From an uncultured Eubacterium sp. (GTDB lineage: Bacteria; Bacillota; Clostridia; Peptostreptococcales; Anaerovoracaceae), in contig CABUXV010000017.1 of NCBI GenBank assembly GCA_902495595.1, forward strand, positions 1 to 35,078: 35,078 nucleotides of DNA, written 5' to 3'. This document shows, piece by piece, positions 1-7,824 of the stretch. The stretch's first letter is position 1; the number at the start of each line of letters is the position of its first letter. The notes under the pieces were generated by a model. The model was not told the origin of the DNA, made no database searches, and worked only from the letters and a program-made list of their open reading frames with translations. Made by a program: the position numbers and the translations under genes.

Positions 1-247
1 AAGACGGAATCAGAGATTCCTTTGCACAAATGTCGCCCGCAAGGGGGGCGACGCTTCGCAAGGTACTTTCTTTGAAGTATACGGAAATCTCGCAAAACTA
101 TATTTCCTATACTATAAAAAAAGTGTGCAAGACGGAATCAGAGATTCCTTTGCACAAATGTCGCCCGTAAGGGGCGACGCTTCGCAAGGTGCTTTCTTTG
201 AAGTATACGGAAATCTCGTAAAACTATATTTCCTATACTATAAAAAA
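1..247 (+). repeat. Two tandem copies of a ~120-bp structured repeat (family A)
   Basis: Copy 1 spans about 1-128 and copy 2 about 129-247. They are nearly identical and both begin AAGACGGAATCAGAGATTCC. The window starts inside the array, so more copies may lie upstream. Each unit holds three inverted repeats: GGAAT-N5-ATTCC, GTCGCCC-N5-GGGCGAC, and a 12-bp stem with one bulge (in copy 2, 202-214 pairing with 228-239). The same unit occurs twice in opposite orientation at 21482-21728, with changes that largely keep the stems. A short ORF crosses each unit, but it has no convincing ribosome-binding site. Function unknown. Confidence 0.85.
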
Positions 248-279
248 CGCAGCGGCATGGTTTGTGCTTCTGCGTTTTT
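243..279. terminator. Rho-independent terminator hairpin, likely bidirectional
   Basis: The 10-base arm AAAAACGCAG (243-252) pairs perfectly with CTGCGTTTTT (270-279), followed by TTTTA-type sequence on either strand. It could end transcription through the repeat array from the left, or of the response regulator gene read from the right on the minus strand. Confidence 0.7.
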
Positions 280-291
280 ATATAATATAAA

Positions 292-580
292 TTATCCAAA
301 ATTAAAGTTATAATATGTATTTTGGATAAAAAGTGCTCATTTTAAAGGCTGTGTAAAATAAGATTATCCAAAATCCCTATATAAATAGTATTTTTGGTTG
401 TTAAAAAAGAGAAAATTGATAAATATCATCAATATTTTATCCAAAATGCTGCTGTTTAATGGGTATTTGGTTATTAATATTTTTCCCTTAAGTGATACAC
501 ATGGAATTTTATCTAAAAATGCGTGCTACACATGATTTTTGGATATTTCGCTTTTTAGTAATTCCCGCATTTATGGCAGA
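292..580. repeat. Four-hairpin array, copy 1 (TTATCCAAAA-N18-TTTTGGATAA units)
   Basis: TTATCCAAAA or a close variant starts at 292, 364, 437 and 509. The inverted partner (TTTTGGATAA or variant) starts exactly 28 bases later, at 320, 392, 465 and 537. The intervals are 72, 73 and 72 bases. The inner 18 bases differ between units but tend to be self-complementary (CTAT/ATAG in unit 2, GTG/CAC in unit 4). The same geometry recurs at 24413-24701. The element lies 3' of the response regulator gene and outside any convincing coding region. Function unknown. Confidence 0.85.
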
Positions 581-626
581 GCGAAATTTGGTTATACTCG
601 GTCTCATGTCTCAGTTTCGCTATAAA

Positions 627-1343
627 TTATTTAGTAACGAGTTTGTATCCTACGCCTCTGACGGTATGTATGTACTCGGGTTTTTCGGGATTTGTTTCTA
701 TCTTCTTTCTGAGGTTGCTTATGTGTACCATTACTGTACGTACATCATCTTCGAGTCCGTAAGTGTTCCACAGATTATCAAATATCTGACGGCTTGTAAA
801 CACTCTGTTGGGATATTTGCAGAAGAGAACGAGCATTTCGAATTCTTTTGCAGTGAGATGAACCGCTTTGTTATTGACGGTTACAGTATGGGCGGATAAG
901 TCGACCTCAAGACTGCCCACGGTCAAAGTGTTTTTTTCTCCTCCCTCGGGAAGCTGTTCCATGGAATTTCCGCTTATGTTTCTTCTTCGCAGATGGGCTT
1001 TTACACGTGCGACAAGTTCTGCGGGACTGAAAGGTTTGGTAATATAATCATCTCCGCCGATGGAAAGTCCGAGGACTTTATCCATATCCTGGTCTTTACA
1101 GCTTACAAACAATATCGGAACATCGCTTTGTTCTCTTATTTTGCCGCAGAGCTCTATTCCGGTGAGACCCGGCATAACCACATCAAGAAGAATTAAATCA
1201 GGTTTTTCATCGTAAGCCAGTTCCGCGGCTTTCGTGCTGTCAGTTGTCCATATGACATCGTATCCTTCTCTTGAAAGATAAAGTTTTATGAGTTGAATTA
1301 TTTCCATCTCATTATCAACAATCATAATTTTATCCTGTGCCAT
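627..1343 (-). CDS. OmpR/PhoB-family response regulator (orphan)
   Basis: This is a two-component response regulator of 238 residues. The receiver domain (about 1-115) has the acidic pocket D10-N11, the phospho-acceptor D54 in LILLDVVMPG, S81 and K103 in ITKPF. The second pocket residue is Asn rather than the usual Asp or Glu. A winged-helix DNA-binding domain (about 140-236) ends in the typical RGVGYKL motif. A start 21 bases further upstream is possible, but the ATG at 1343 has a GGAGGG site at good distance and begins at the usual place for the family. No histidine kinase gene lies next to it, so its signal and targets cannot be read from context. It diverges from rnfC across a 448-bp gap. 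Confidence 0.93.
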   Translation of the reverse strand: MAQDKIMIVDNEMEIIQLIKLYLSREGYDVIWTTDSTKAAELAYDEKPDLILLDVVMPGLTGIELCGKIREQSDVPILFVSCKDQDMDKVLGLSIGGDDYITKPFSPAELVARVKAHLRRRNISGNSMEQLPEGGEKNTLTVGSLEVDLSAHTVTVNNKAVHLTAKEFEMLVLFCKYPNRVFTSRQIFDNLWNTYGLEDDVRTVMVHISNLRKKIETNPEKPEYIHTVRGVGYKLVTK

Positions 1344-1370
1344 TTTATCACCCTCCGTAATCACCTATAC

Positions 1371-1399
1371 ATTTTACATTAAATTTGCTTTGCAGACAA
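1371..1399 (-). promoter_or_regulatory. Sigma-A-type promoter of the response regulator
   Basis: Read on the minus strand, TTGTCT (1399-1394) and TAAAAT (1376-1371) are separated by exactly 17 bases. The start codon lies about 28 bases beyond the -10 box, leaving a short leader with the GGAGGG site. Confidence 0.55.
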
Positions 1400-1545
1400 G
1401 GAAATAGATGGCAGAAAACATGTTAAATTTCTATTTAAGTCTTAATTAAATATGAATTATTTTGCTGTTGCAAAATTTTAACAAAATGGTCTGTTAATCA
1501 AACTTAAAACTAACTTTATATATTCTTTATAAATAAAATAATTTG

Positions 1546-1574
1546 TGGATTTTTATAATATTTTATGGTATAGT
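1546..1574 (+). promoter_or_regulatory. Possible extended -10 promoter of the rnf operon
   Basis: TGGTATAGT (1566-1574) fits an extended -10 box; the -35 region (TGGATT, 1546-1551) is poor. This would give a leader of about 210 bases before rnfC. The leader contains a perfect 8-bp stem, AATCAAAA at 1617-1624 with TTTTGATT at 1633-1640. The rest of the 1344-1791 gap is very AT-rich and shows no gene. Confidence 0.35.
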
Positions 1575-1791
1575 ACATACCGTACAGAGACGTTTGTAAT
1601 AATATAATTATGTCTCAATCAAAATACAAAAGTTTTGATTTATAAAGACTTGATAAAGATTATTAAAACTCCTGAAAATGTTATAAATTTGTCGTCATTT
1701 CATAATTAATTTGCTTAATATATTGGGTGTTATAAGCGAATTAATGGTAAAATTTTAACAAAATTCGGGAAGGAAAGGAAGGTTTTGAAAA

Positions 1792-3111
1792 ATGGGACAG
1801 CATGGTAAGCATCTTAACAGCATTAAAGTAAGTCATGAAAAGCATACCGCTTCTTGTGAAACTGAAATAATGCCTGTACCTGAAACTGTCTGCATCTCCA
1901 TGTCTCAGCATATCGGAGCTCCCTGTAAACCTCTTGTGGCAAAGGGTGATTACGTTAAGGTTGGGCAGCCAATAGGTGATACAGACGCATTTGTCAGCGC
2001 CCCTATTCATTCAAGCGTATCCGGAACAGTAAAAGAAATCTCGTCTATAAGGTCCGTGACCGGAGGACAGGATCAGATTATTGTTATTGAATCGGATGGC
2101 AAACAGGATGTTTGGGAGGAAGTTAAACCACCGGTAATAAATGATATGAAAGATTTCATCGCAGCGGTAAGAGCGAGCGGAGTTGTCGGTCTTGGAGGAG
2201 CAGCGTTTCCTACTCATATCAAGTTAACACCAAAGAACTTGGAGGAAGTTGACACTTTAATTGTTAATGCGGCGGAGTGTGAGCCTTTTATTACATCAGA
2301 CCATAGATTAATGCTTGAAAATACTCAGTTTATAATTGATGGTATATTAGCTGTAATGAAGTATCTTAATCTCAAGACAGCTCATATAGGTGTTGAAGAA
2401 AACAAGCCCGACGCCATTGAAAAGCTGAGAAAAGAAATCAGCGACAGGGGTCATTCTGATGATATCAAAGTAGATGTGCTAAGAGCAAGATACCCTCAAG
2501 GCGCTGAAAGAGTTATGGTGTATGAAATAACAGGAAAAACGCTTAAAGCCGGTATGCTTCCTGCGGAAGTAGGAGTTATACTTTCAAACGTAACTACCAT
2601 AGCTTTTATAGGACAGTATCTTAAAACGGGAAGACCGCTCACCACAAAGAGAATTACAGTAGACGGAAATGCCGTTAAAGAGCCTAAGAATATAATTGTA
2701 CCAATCGGCACCAGAATTGCCGATGTAGTTCAGGCGTGCGGAGGATACAAGGCTGAGCCTAAGAAGATTCTCATGGGCGGACCTATGATGGGAAGAGCCG
2801 TTTATTCGGATGAATTTCCTATAATAAAAAATAACAATGCGATTTTGGTGTTCGACGGACCTCAGGCTTTAATAAGCGAAGAAACGGGATGCATAAAGTG
2901 CGGCAGATGCCACAGTGCGTGTCCTTTCGATTTGCTTCCTGTGTCTATCGCAGATGCATATGAAGATAAGAACGATGAAAGACTGGATGCATTACAGGTT
3001 ATGCAGTGCATGGAATGCGGAAGCTGTTCCTATATATGCCCTGCAAGAAGACCTCTAAGCTTTATAAATAAAATGGCAAAGGGATTTTTAAAGGAGGCGA
3101 CGAATAAATAA
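1792..3111 (+). CDS. rnfC: Electron transport complex subunit RnfC
   Basis: RnfC is the peripheral NADH-side subunit of the Rnf complex, which transfers electrons between reduced ferredoxin and NAD+ while moving Na+ or H+ across the membrane. The 439-residue protein shows the glycine-rich GLGGAAFPTHIKL segment that fits NADH/FMN binding in the NuoF-like fold, a SLBB-like region, and two C-terminal [4Fe-4S] motifs, CIKCGRCHSACP and CMECGSCSYICP. There is no long Cys-rich C-terminal extension like that of some proteobacterial RnfC. The start is supported by GGAAGG upstream. It is the first gene of the operon, and its TAA overlaps the rnfD ATG by one base. Confidence 0.97.
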   Translation: MGQHGKHLNSIKVSHEKHTASCETEIMPVPETVCISMSQHIGAPCKPLVAKGDYVKVGQPIGDTDAFVSAPIHSSVSGTVKEISSIRSVTGGQDQIIVIESDGKQDVWEEVKPPVINDMKDFIAAVRASGVVGLGGAAFPTHIKLTPKNLEEVDTLIVNAAECEPFITSDHRLMLENTQFIIDGILAVMKYLNLKTAHIGVEENKPDAIEKLRKEISDRGHSDDIKVDVLRARYPQGAERVMVYEITGKTLKAGMLPAEVGVILSNVTTIAFIGQYLKTGRPLTTKRITVDGNAVKEPKNIIVPIGTRIADVVQACGGYKAEPKKILMGGPMMGRAVYSDEFPIIKNNNAILVFDGPQALISEETGCIKCGRCHSACPFDLLPVSIADAYEDKNDERLDALQVMQCMECGSCSYICPARRPLSFINKMAKGFLKEATNK

Positions 3112-4121
3112 TGGATAATAAATATCATGAAAAGTTAATCGTATCATCGGCGCCTCATATGGTCACTCCGACAGATACGGGCAAAATTATGGGAATGGTG
3201 CTGATTGCGCTCATTCCTGCATTCGCAGTTGGAATTTACCAGTTCGGATACAGGGCGGCAACTCTTACAGCTGTTTGTATTTTAGCCTGCGTTGTATTCG
3301 AATACCTTTACAATAAATTAATGAAAAGACCTCAGACGGTGGGTGATCTGAGTGCGGTTGTTACAGGCGTACTGCTCGCATTCAATCTTCCGTCGGGACT
3401 GCCGTACTGGATTGCGGTAGTAGGATGTTTTGCAGCTATTATAGTAGTGAAACAGCTCTTCGGAGGCATAGGTCAGAACCTTGTCAATCCGGCGGTAACA
3501 GCAAGAATTTTCATGTTCATAGCCTTTGCTACCGAAATGACTACATGGCCTACGGCAAGAGGCGCTCAGGATGTAGATGGAGCGATAATAGACGCAACCA
3601 CATCGGCTACTCCGCTGGGTCAGCTTGGACACGGCGATGGAACCCTCGCTTCCGTTGATTTTTCCAATCTGGATTTATTCCTCGGAAATGTAGGAGGATG
3701 TATAGGTGAAGTAAGCGCTGTTGCTATTTTAATAGGAGGACTTTTCCTCATTTGGAAAAAGGTAATATCTCCGATAATACCTGTATGCTTTGTGGTAACC
3801 GTATTTGTTCTTGGATTTATCTGGGGCGGTCTTGACGGAGCTGTGTTCCACATATGTGCAGGAGGTCTTATGCTCGGAGCGTTTTTCTGTGCTACAGATT
3901 ACGTGACGTCACCTACGCTTCCTATGGGAAAAGTGATTTTCGGTATAGGATGCGGATTATTTACAATGCTCATAAGAATATTTGCTTCATATCCTGAAGG
4001 TGTTTCCTTTGCAATACTGCTGATGAACATACTTACTCCTTACATAGACAGAATCTGCGAAGGAAGAATGTATAAAACACCTAAAAAAGCGAAGGGAGGA
4101 GATGAATCCAATGAAAAATAG
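3111..4121 (+). CDS. rnfD: Electron transport complex subunit RnfD
   Basis: RnfD is an integral membrane subunit of Rnf, homologous to NqrB, and carries a covalently bound FMN. The 336-residue protein has about nine hydrophobic segments. The motif SATPLG (T167) matches the position where ApbE attaches FMN to threonine. The conserved NLVNPAVTARIFMF segment and the membrane segments TLPMGKVIFGIGCG and GVSFAILLMNI are present. The start overlaps the rnfC stop, which suggests translational coupling. The 3' end overlaps the start of rnfG by 11 bases. Confidence 0.97.
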   Translation: MDNKYHEKLIVSSAPHMVTPTDTGKIMGMVLIALIPAFAVGIYQFGYRAATLTAVCILACVVFEYLYNKLMKRPQTVGDLSAVVTGVLLAFNLPSGLPYWIAVVGCFAAIIVVKQLFGGIGQNLVNPAVTARIFMFIAFATEMTTWPTARGAQDVDGAIIDATTSATPLGQLGHGDGTLASVDFSNLDLFLGNVGGCIGEVSAVAILIGGLFLIWKKVISPIIPVCFVVTVFVLGFIWGGLDGAVFHICAGGLMLGAFFCATDYVTSPTLPMGKVIFGIGCGLFTMLIRIFASYPEGVSFAILLMNILTPYIDRICEGRMYKTPKKAKGGDESNEK

Positions 4122-4656
4122 TAAAAACAATATCATCCCTGCTCTCGTACTTGTGTGTATATGCCTTGTTGTGACATTGGCTCTGGCGGGAACATACAGC
4201 GTGGCTAACCCTAAAATCATTGCAAATCAGCAAAAAGCAGCCGATGAAGCGAGAACTATGGTTTTGCCTGAAGGCGACAGTTTTACAGAGTATGACGGAA
4301 AACTTGTAGGCGGAGTTATAGAATGTTATATGGCGGACAATAAAACCGGTATGGCAGTAACTTCCGAATATAAAGGATTCGGAGGCGCAGTTGAAGTAAT
4401 GGTGGGAATAGATGCAGAAGGTAAAATTACGGGAGTTACCGTAACAAATCATTCCGAGACACCGGGTCTTGGTACAAAGGCGATGACAGTTGAATATCTG
4501 AAGCAGTATAACGGTGTTTCCGAAGCGAAAGCAGGTCATATAAATGATGATGCTAATATAGATGCCATTACAGGCGCAACTATAACATCAAATGCCGTAT
4601 ACGGCTCCGTAGTAGAGGCTCTTGCCCAGTTTAATGAATGCGGAGGTGTTAAGTAA
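4111..4656 (+). CDS. rnfG: Electron transport complex subunit RnfG
   Basis: RnfG is a single-pass membrane protein with an FMN-binding domain facing outwards; FMN is linked to a threonine. The product is 181 residues: one N-terminal membrane helix (about residues 7-27), then the FMN-binding domain with HSETPGLGTKA and the flavinylation motif ITGATITS. An ATG at 4102 is in frame, but the GGGAGGA site (4094-4100) abuts it. The ATG at 4111 has workable spacing, so it is preferred. The apbE gene at 7825 is the likely source of the flavin transferase. Confidence 0.95.
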   Translation: MKNSKNNIIPALVLVCICLVVTLALAGTYSVANPKIIANQQKAADEARTMVLPEGDSFTEYDGKLVGGVIECYMADNKTGMAVTSEYKGFGGAVEVMVGIDAEGKITGVTVTNHSETPGLGTKAMTVEYLKQYNGVSEAKAGHINDDANIDAITGATITSNAVYGSVVEALAQFNECGGVK

Positions 4657-5333
4657 TGAATAAATTAAGTATCTTGACGAAAGGTATTATAAAGGAAAAC
4701 CCCGTACTTGTATTGCTGCTTGGATGCTGTCCTACTCTGGCAGTTACGACGAGCGCTATAAACGGACTTGGGATGGGAGTTTCCACTCTGGCGGTACTCG
4801 TGTGCTCGAATATAGTTATATCACTTTTGAAGAATATCATACCGGATAAGGTGAGAATACCTTGTTATATCGTAGTTATTGCAGGATTTGTAACAGTGGT
4901 GCAGCTTCTGTTAAAGGCATATCTGCCTTCACTTGATGCGGCGCTGGGTCTGTTCATTCCTCTTATCGTAGTAAACTGTATCATTTTGGGAAGAGCCGAA
5001 ATGTTCGCATCCAAAAATAGCGTTGTTGATTCAGCTCTTGACGGACTTGGAATGGGTATAGGTTTCACACTGGCTTTAGGTGTAATGGGTCTTATCAGAG
5101 AGTTCTTGGGTTCTGGTACAGCTTTTAATATTCCTATTTACGCTGATACAGCTATTACTCCTGCAGGAATATTTATGCTTGCTCCCGGCGGATTTTTCAT
5201 ATTCGCAATATTGATTGCAGCTATAAACTATTTCAGTAAGGGAAAAGCTATAAAGAAAAAGGAATTTGGCTGTGAAGGCTGTATGCTGGCCGATACATGC
5301 GGCGGAAGCTGTGACAGAAAGGAGGCTGAATAA
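4656..5333 (+). CDS. rnfE: Electron transport complex subunit RnfE
   Basis: RnfE is a membrane subunit of the Rnf ion-translocating core, homologous to NqrD and paralogous to RnfA. The 225 residues form about six membrane helices with the family segments NPVLVLLLGCCPTLAVT and GLGMGIGFTLAL. RnfA and RnfE together bind an iron-sulphur cluster within the membrane; C25/C26 in the first segment are candidate ligands (family knowledge). The C-terminus has an extra Cys-rich tail, CEGCMLADTCGGSC, after the last helix. Both ends overlap neighbouring genes by one base. Confidence 0.96.
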   Translation: MNKLSILTKGIIKENPVLVLLLGCCPTLAVTTSAINGLGMGVSTLAVLVCSNIVISLLKNIIPDKVRIPCYIVVIAGFVTVVQLLLKAYLPSLDAALGLFIPLIVVNCIILGRAEMFASKNSVVDSALDGLGMGIGFTLALGVMGLIREFLGSGTAFNIPIYADTAITPAGIFMLAPGGFFIFAILIAAINYFSKGKAIKKKEFGCEGCMLADTCGGSCDRKEAE

Positions 5334-5926
5334 TGACTGCTATACTATCTATTATGATGGCTGTTATTCTGACGAATAACTATGTATTATCTCAGTTCCT
5401 TGGTATATGTCCGTTTTTGGGAGTTTCAAAGAAGCTTGACTCAGCAGTAGGAATGGGTGTTGCCGTAACTTTTGTAATGGTATTGGCTACGGCGGTAACA
5501 TGGCCGATACAGATATTTATTCTGGATAAATTCGGAATAGGATATTTGCAGACTATAGTGTTCATATTGGTAATAGCATCTCTTGTGCAGTTGGTTGAAA
5601 TGACTCTCAAGAAGTATATGCCGCCGCTCTACAATTCGTTGGGTGTATATCTTCCTCTGATTACGACAAACTGTGCCGTACTTGGAGTTACTATTCAGAA
5701 TATAACAGATGGATATAACTATGTGGAAGCGATATTCTGTGCACTGGGCGCAGGAATAGGATTCCTTCTCGCAATGGTGCTCTTTGCAGGTCTTAGAGAA
5801 AAACTTGAAAGCAATAAAGGTATACCTGAATGTTTCAAAGGTATTCCTATAACTCTGATAACCGCATCTATACTTTCCATGGCATTTATGGCATTCTCAG
5901 GTGTGGTTGACGGAATATTCGGTTAG
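5333..5926 (+). CDS. rnfA: Electron transport complex subunit RnfA
   Basis: RnfA is the second inverted-topology membrane subunit of Rnf, homologous to NqrE. The 197-residue protein has about six hydrophobic helices and the hallmark NNYVLSQFLGICPFLGVSKK near the N-terminus, with LPLITTNCAVLGV in the middle. The conserved cysteines in these two segments match the intramembrane iron-sulphur site shared with RnfE. The start overlaps the stop of rnfE (TAATG). Confidence 0.97.
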   Translation: MTAILSIMMAVILTNNYVLSQFLGICPFLGVSKKLDSAVGMGVAVTFVMVLATAVTWPIQIFILDKFGIGYLQTIVFILVIASLVQLVEMTLKKYMPPLYNSLGVYLPLITTNCAVLGVTIQNITDGYNYVEAIFCALGAGIGFLLAMVLFAGLREKLESNKGIPECFKGIPITLITASILSMAFMAFSGVVDGIFG

Positions 5927-5940
5927 GAGGGAAGATACAG

Positions 5941-6795
5941 ATGAGTGCAATAATTTTACCTGCTGCAATAGTAGCGGCAATAGGCTTAATAGCCGGTATC
6001 ATCCTTACTATAGCGGCAAAACTGATGTTTGTACCTGTAGACGAAAGGGTTGCAGCTCTGGAAGAGGTTCTTCCTGGAGCTAACTGCGGAGCCTGCGGAT
6101 TTGCAGGATGCTCCGATTATGCGAAAGCATTGGGAAATGACTCTGGTGTAAGCACTACGCTCTGTCCTGTAGGAGGCGCTGACGTTGCAGCAAAGATTGC
6201 AGAAATCATGGGTGTTGATGCAGGTGATGTTGACCCTAAAGTTGCGATGGTTATGTGTAACGGCACCTTTGCGGCTACAAAGCAGATAGAGGAACTGGAT
6301 CGTGTTCATACATGCAAATCGGCGAAGATGTTTTACGGCGGAAACTGGGCATGCCCTTACGGATGTCTTGGAATGGGCGACTGTGAAAACGTATGTCAGT
6401 TTGATGCAATAAGGATTATAGACGGTGTTGCCAAGATAGACAGAGAAAAGTGCGTAGGATGTGAAGCATGTACAAATGTATGTCCAAATCACATAATTTC
6501 TATGGTAAGCAAGAAAAAGAATTTCTTTGTAACCTGCAAATCCATAGATAAAGGAGCGAAGACAAGGAAGACTTGTACAAACGGATGTATCGGATGTATG
6601 AAATGTCAGAAAGTCTGCAAGTTTGATGCTATAAAGGTTGAAAACAATCTAGCCGAAATCAATTTGGACGCTTGTAAAAACTGCGGAATGTGCGCTAAGG
6701 AATGTCCTACGGGAGCAATAGCAAACCTCAGAAAGCCTAAAGCGAAAGCGGCTGTAAAGCCTGCTGAAAAAGCTGAAGAAGCAAAAGCGCAATAA
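5941..6795 (+). CDS. rnfB: Electron transport complex subunit RnfB (ferredoxin-accepting)
   Basis: RnfB takes electrons from reduced ferredoxin and passes them into Rnf. The 284-residue protein has one N-terminal membrane helix (about 4-26), the four-Cys motif GANCGACGFAGC with a fourth Cys in LCPVGG, and then a polyferredoxin region. That region shows CPYGCLGMGDCENVC, CVGCEACTNVCP, CTNGCIGCMKCQKVC and CKNCGMCAKECP, which is more clusters than the short proteobacterial RnfB carries. The last 20 residues are a Lys/Ala/Glu-rich tail. A GGAGGG site precedes the ATG. It is the last gene of the operon, followed by a strong terminator. Confidence 0.97.
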   Translation: MSAIILPAAIVAAIGLIAGIILTIAAKLMFVPVDERVAALEEVLPGANCGACGFAGCSDYAKALGNDSGVSTTLCPVGGADVAAKIAEIMGVDAGDVDPKVAMVMCNGTFAATKQIEELDRVHTCKSAKMFYGGNWACPYGCLGMGDCENVCQFDAIRIIDGVAKIDREKCVGCEACTNVCPNHIISMVSKKKNFFVTCKSIDKGAKTRKTCTNGCIGCMKCQKVCKFDAIKVENNLAEINLDACKNCGMCAKECPTGAIANLRKPKAKAAVKPAEKAEEAKAQ

Positions 6796-6850
6796 ATTGC
6801 ATTAGGTCGATTTTGGTTTAGCTCTGTGATTTAAGAAAACAGCATATGAT

Positions 6851-6905
6851 AAAAAGCCTGCGGTAATATTGAGATACGCTCTCTGTTTACCGGCAGGCTT
6901 TTGTT
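6851..6905. terminator. Bidirectional terminator between rnfB and the convergent gene
   Basis: AAAAGCCTGC pairs with GCAGGCTTTT, and inside it GGTAA pairs with TTACC. Runs of A on the left and T on the right let the hairpin work in both directions, ending the rnf operon (+) and the 7804-6920 gene pair (-). Confidence 0.85.
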
Positions 6906-6919
6906 TTATCCGATTTAGT

Positions 6920-7432
6920 TTATTGTTCGAATTTTTTCGGAAGCCTTTTAAGGATTAAATATGAGACAATCCCGATAACTGCTCCGCTGACAACTCCCGA
7001 AATTATAAGCACAGGGAAATATACAAATATTTTTATATTGGAAACGAGAAAGGCAGCAACCAGTATCTGTCCCAGGTTGTGGGCTACGCCTCCTGCCATG
7101 GATACTCCCGTAACGGAGAAAATCTTTGTTTTTTTCAGCAGTATCATAACCGTCAGGCTGAGTACAGCCCCTGCCAGGGAGTATGCAGCGCCGAAAAGAC
7201 CATTGAAAAGGAGTCCTGCCGTAAGGACTCTGATGATATTTACGGCGACGGCGTATTTAGGTCCCAGATAGTAAAGGGAAATTATTATAACCAGATTGGC
7301 AATTCCAAGTTTTATCCCGGGGATTGCAGGACTGAATGGAATCAGAACCTCTATATATGAAAATATGAGCGCAAGGGATGCCATCAGGGCAGCCGTGGCT
7401 GTTTTCTTTGTATTAATTCTTTTGTCAGTCAT
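6920..7432 (-). CDS. Gx transporter / heptaprenyl diphosphate synthase component I-like membrane protein
   Basis: The 170-residue protein has five or six hydrophobic helices and reads like the Hpre_diP_synt_I family, now often called Gx transporter. Typical stretches are SYIEVLIPFSPAIPGIKLG, GLFNGLFGAAYSLAGA and GGVAHNLGQILVA. The fold resembles S components of ECF transporters, so a transport role is more likely than prenyl synthesis (inference). It is transcribed right after the NusG-II-domain gene with a 9-base gap, facing the rnf operon. Genes of this type often sit near Rnf and ApbE genes in Clostridia, but the substrate is unknown. Confidence 0.85.
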   Translation of the reverse strand: MTDKRINTKKTATAALMASLALIFSYIEVLIPFSPAIPGIKLGIANLVIIISLYYLGPKYAVAVNIIRVLTAGLLFNGLFGAAYSLAGAVLSLTVMILLKKTKIFSVTGVSMAGGVAHNLGQILVAAFLVSNIKIFVYFPVLIISGVVSGAVIGIVSYLILKRLPKKFEQ

Positions 7433-7441
7433 AGATTTTTC

Positions 7442-7804
7442 CTATTTGGCGATAGAGTCGTATTCGTCTTCATTGCCGGTTATTTCCAGAATCACTTTGT
7501 TGGGAAGACATACTATTGTTTCCCCTGTTTTCGATATGGGATGCTGATGGATGCAGTCCTGTCCCCGGCAGTCTGAAAAACTCATTGAAACCTTACCGTC
7601 CTTTATGGTAATCTTATTTATATGTTCATTTTGTTTAATTTCGATTTCCCGGTTTTCTGCCAGCGGGTAGTATCCGAAGATTTTGCCGTTTGCAGTAACT
7701 TTGAGCTCATCACCGGCAGTTTTACCGAAGGAAATTATATATGACATGGCAAGCCCAGCGGCGATTAGAAAGACAGCTAGTATGATGTCAGCTTTTTTTA
7801 TCAT
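7442..7804 (-). CDS. NusG domain II-containing protein, membrane-anchored
   Basis: The 120-residue protein has one N-terminal membrane helix (about 6-25) and a beta-rich domain of the NusG_II type. That domain contains FSDCRGQDCIHQHP and GETIVCLPNKVILEITG. The three cysteines and two histidines in this region are characteristic of the family. It lacks the NusG N-terminal domain and is not a transcription factor by length. The upstream in-frame ATG at 7867 would reach into apbE; the ATG at 7804 has a GGAGG exactly five bases away. It is cotranscribed with the Gx-transporter gene, and its biochemical function is unknown. Confidence 0.85.
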   Translation of the reverse strand: MIKKADIILAVFLIAAGLAMSYIISFGKTAGDELKVTANGKIFGYYPLAENREIEIKQNEHINKITIKDGKVSMSFSDCRGQDCIHQHPISKTGETIVCLPNKVILEITGNEDEYDSIAK

Positions 7805-7809
7805 AAAAA

Positions 7810-7819
7810 CCTCCGGAGG
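7810..7819. promoter_or_regulatory. Palindromic double Shine-Dalgarno between two divergent genes
   Basis: CCTCCGGAGG is a perfect 10-bp palindrome. Read rightwards, GGAGG lies five bases before the apbE ATG (7825). Read leftwards, the other half gives GGAGG five bases before the NusG-II-protein ATG (7804). The two start codons are only 20 bp apart, so each gene's promoter must lie inside the other's coding region, or transcripts must come from further away. Confidence 0.9.
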
Positions 7820-7824
7820 ATAAT

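Noticed and set aside
125..313. Small protein encoded by the family A repeat
   Set aside because: The frame has no Shine-Dalgarno site, lies wholly within repeat and terminator sequence, and the substitutions fit RNA/DNA structure better than protein conservation.
292..580. CRISPR array
   Set aside because: The 72-73-bp period and ~38-bp palindromic unit resemble CRISPR geometry, but the inner 18 bases of each unit vary, only the outer 10-base half-sites are conserved, and no cas gene is present.
492..899. 135-codon frame on the plus strand
   Set aside because: It overlaps the hairpin array and runs antisense to the response regulator gene, without a family match or ribosome-binding site.
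4102..4110. Upstream ATG for rnfG
   Set aside because: The GGGAGGA site is directly adjacent, leaving too little space for initiation; the ATG at 4111 is better placed.
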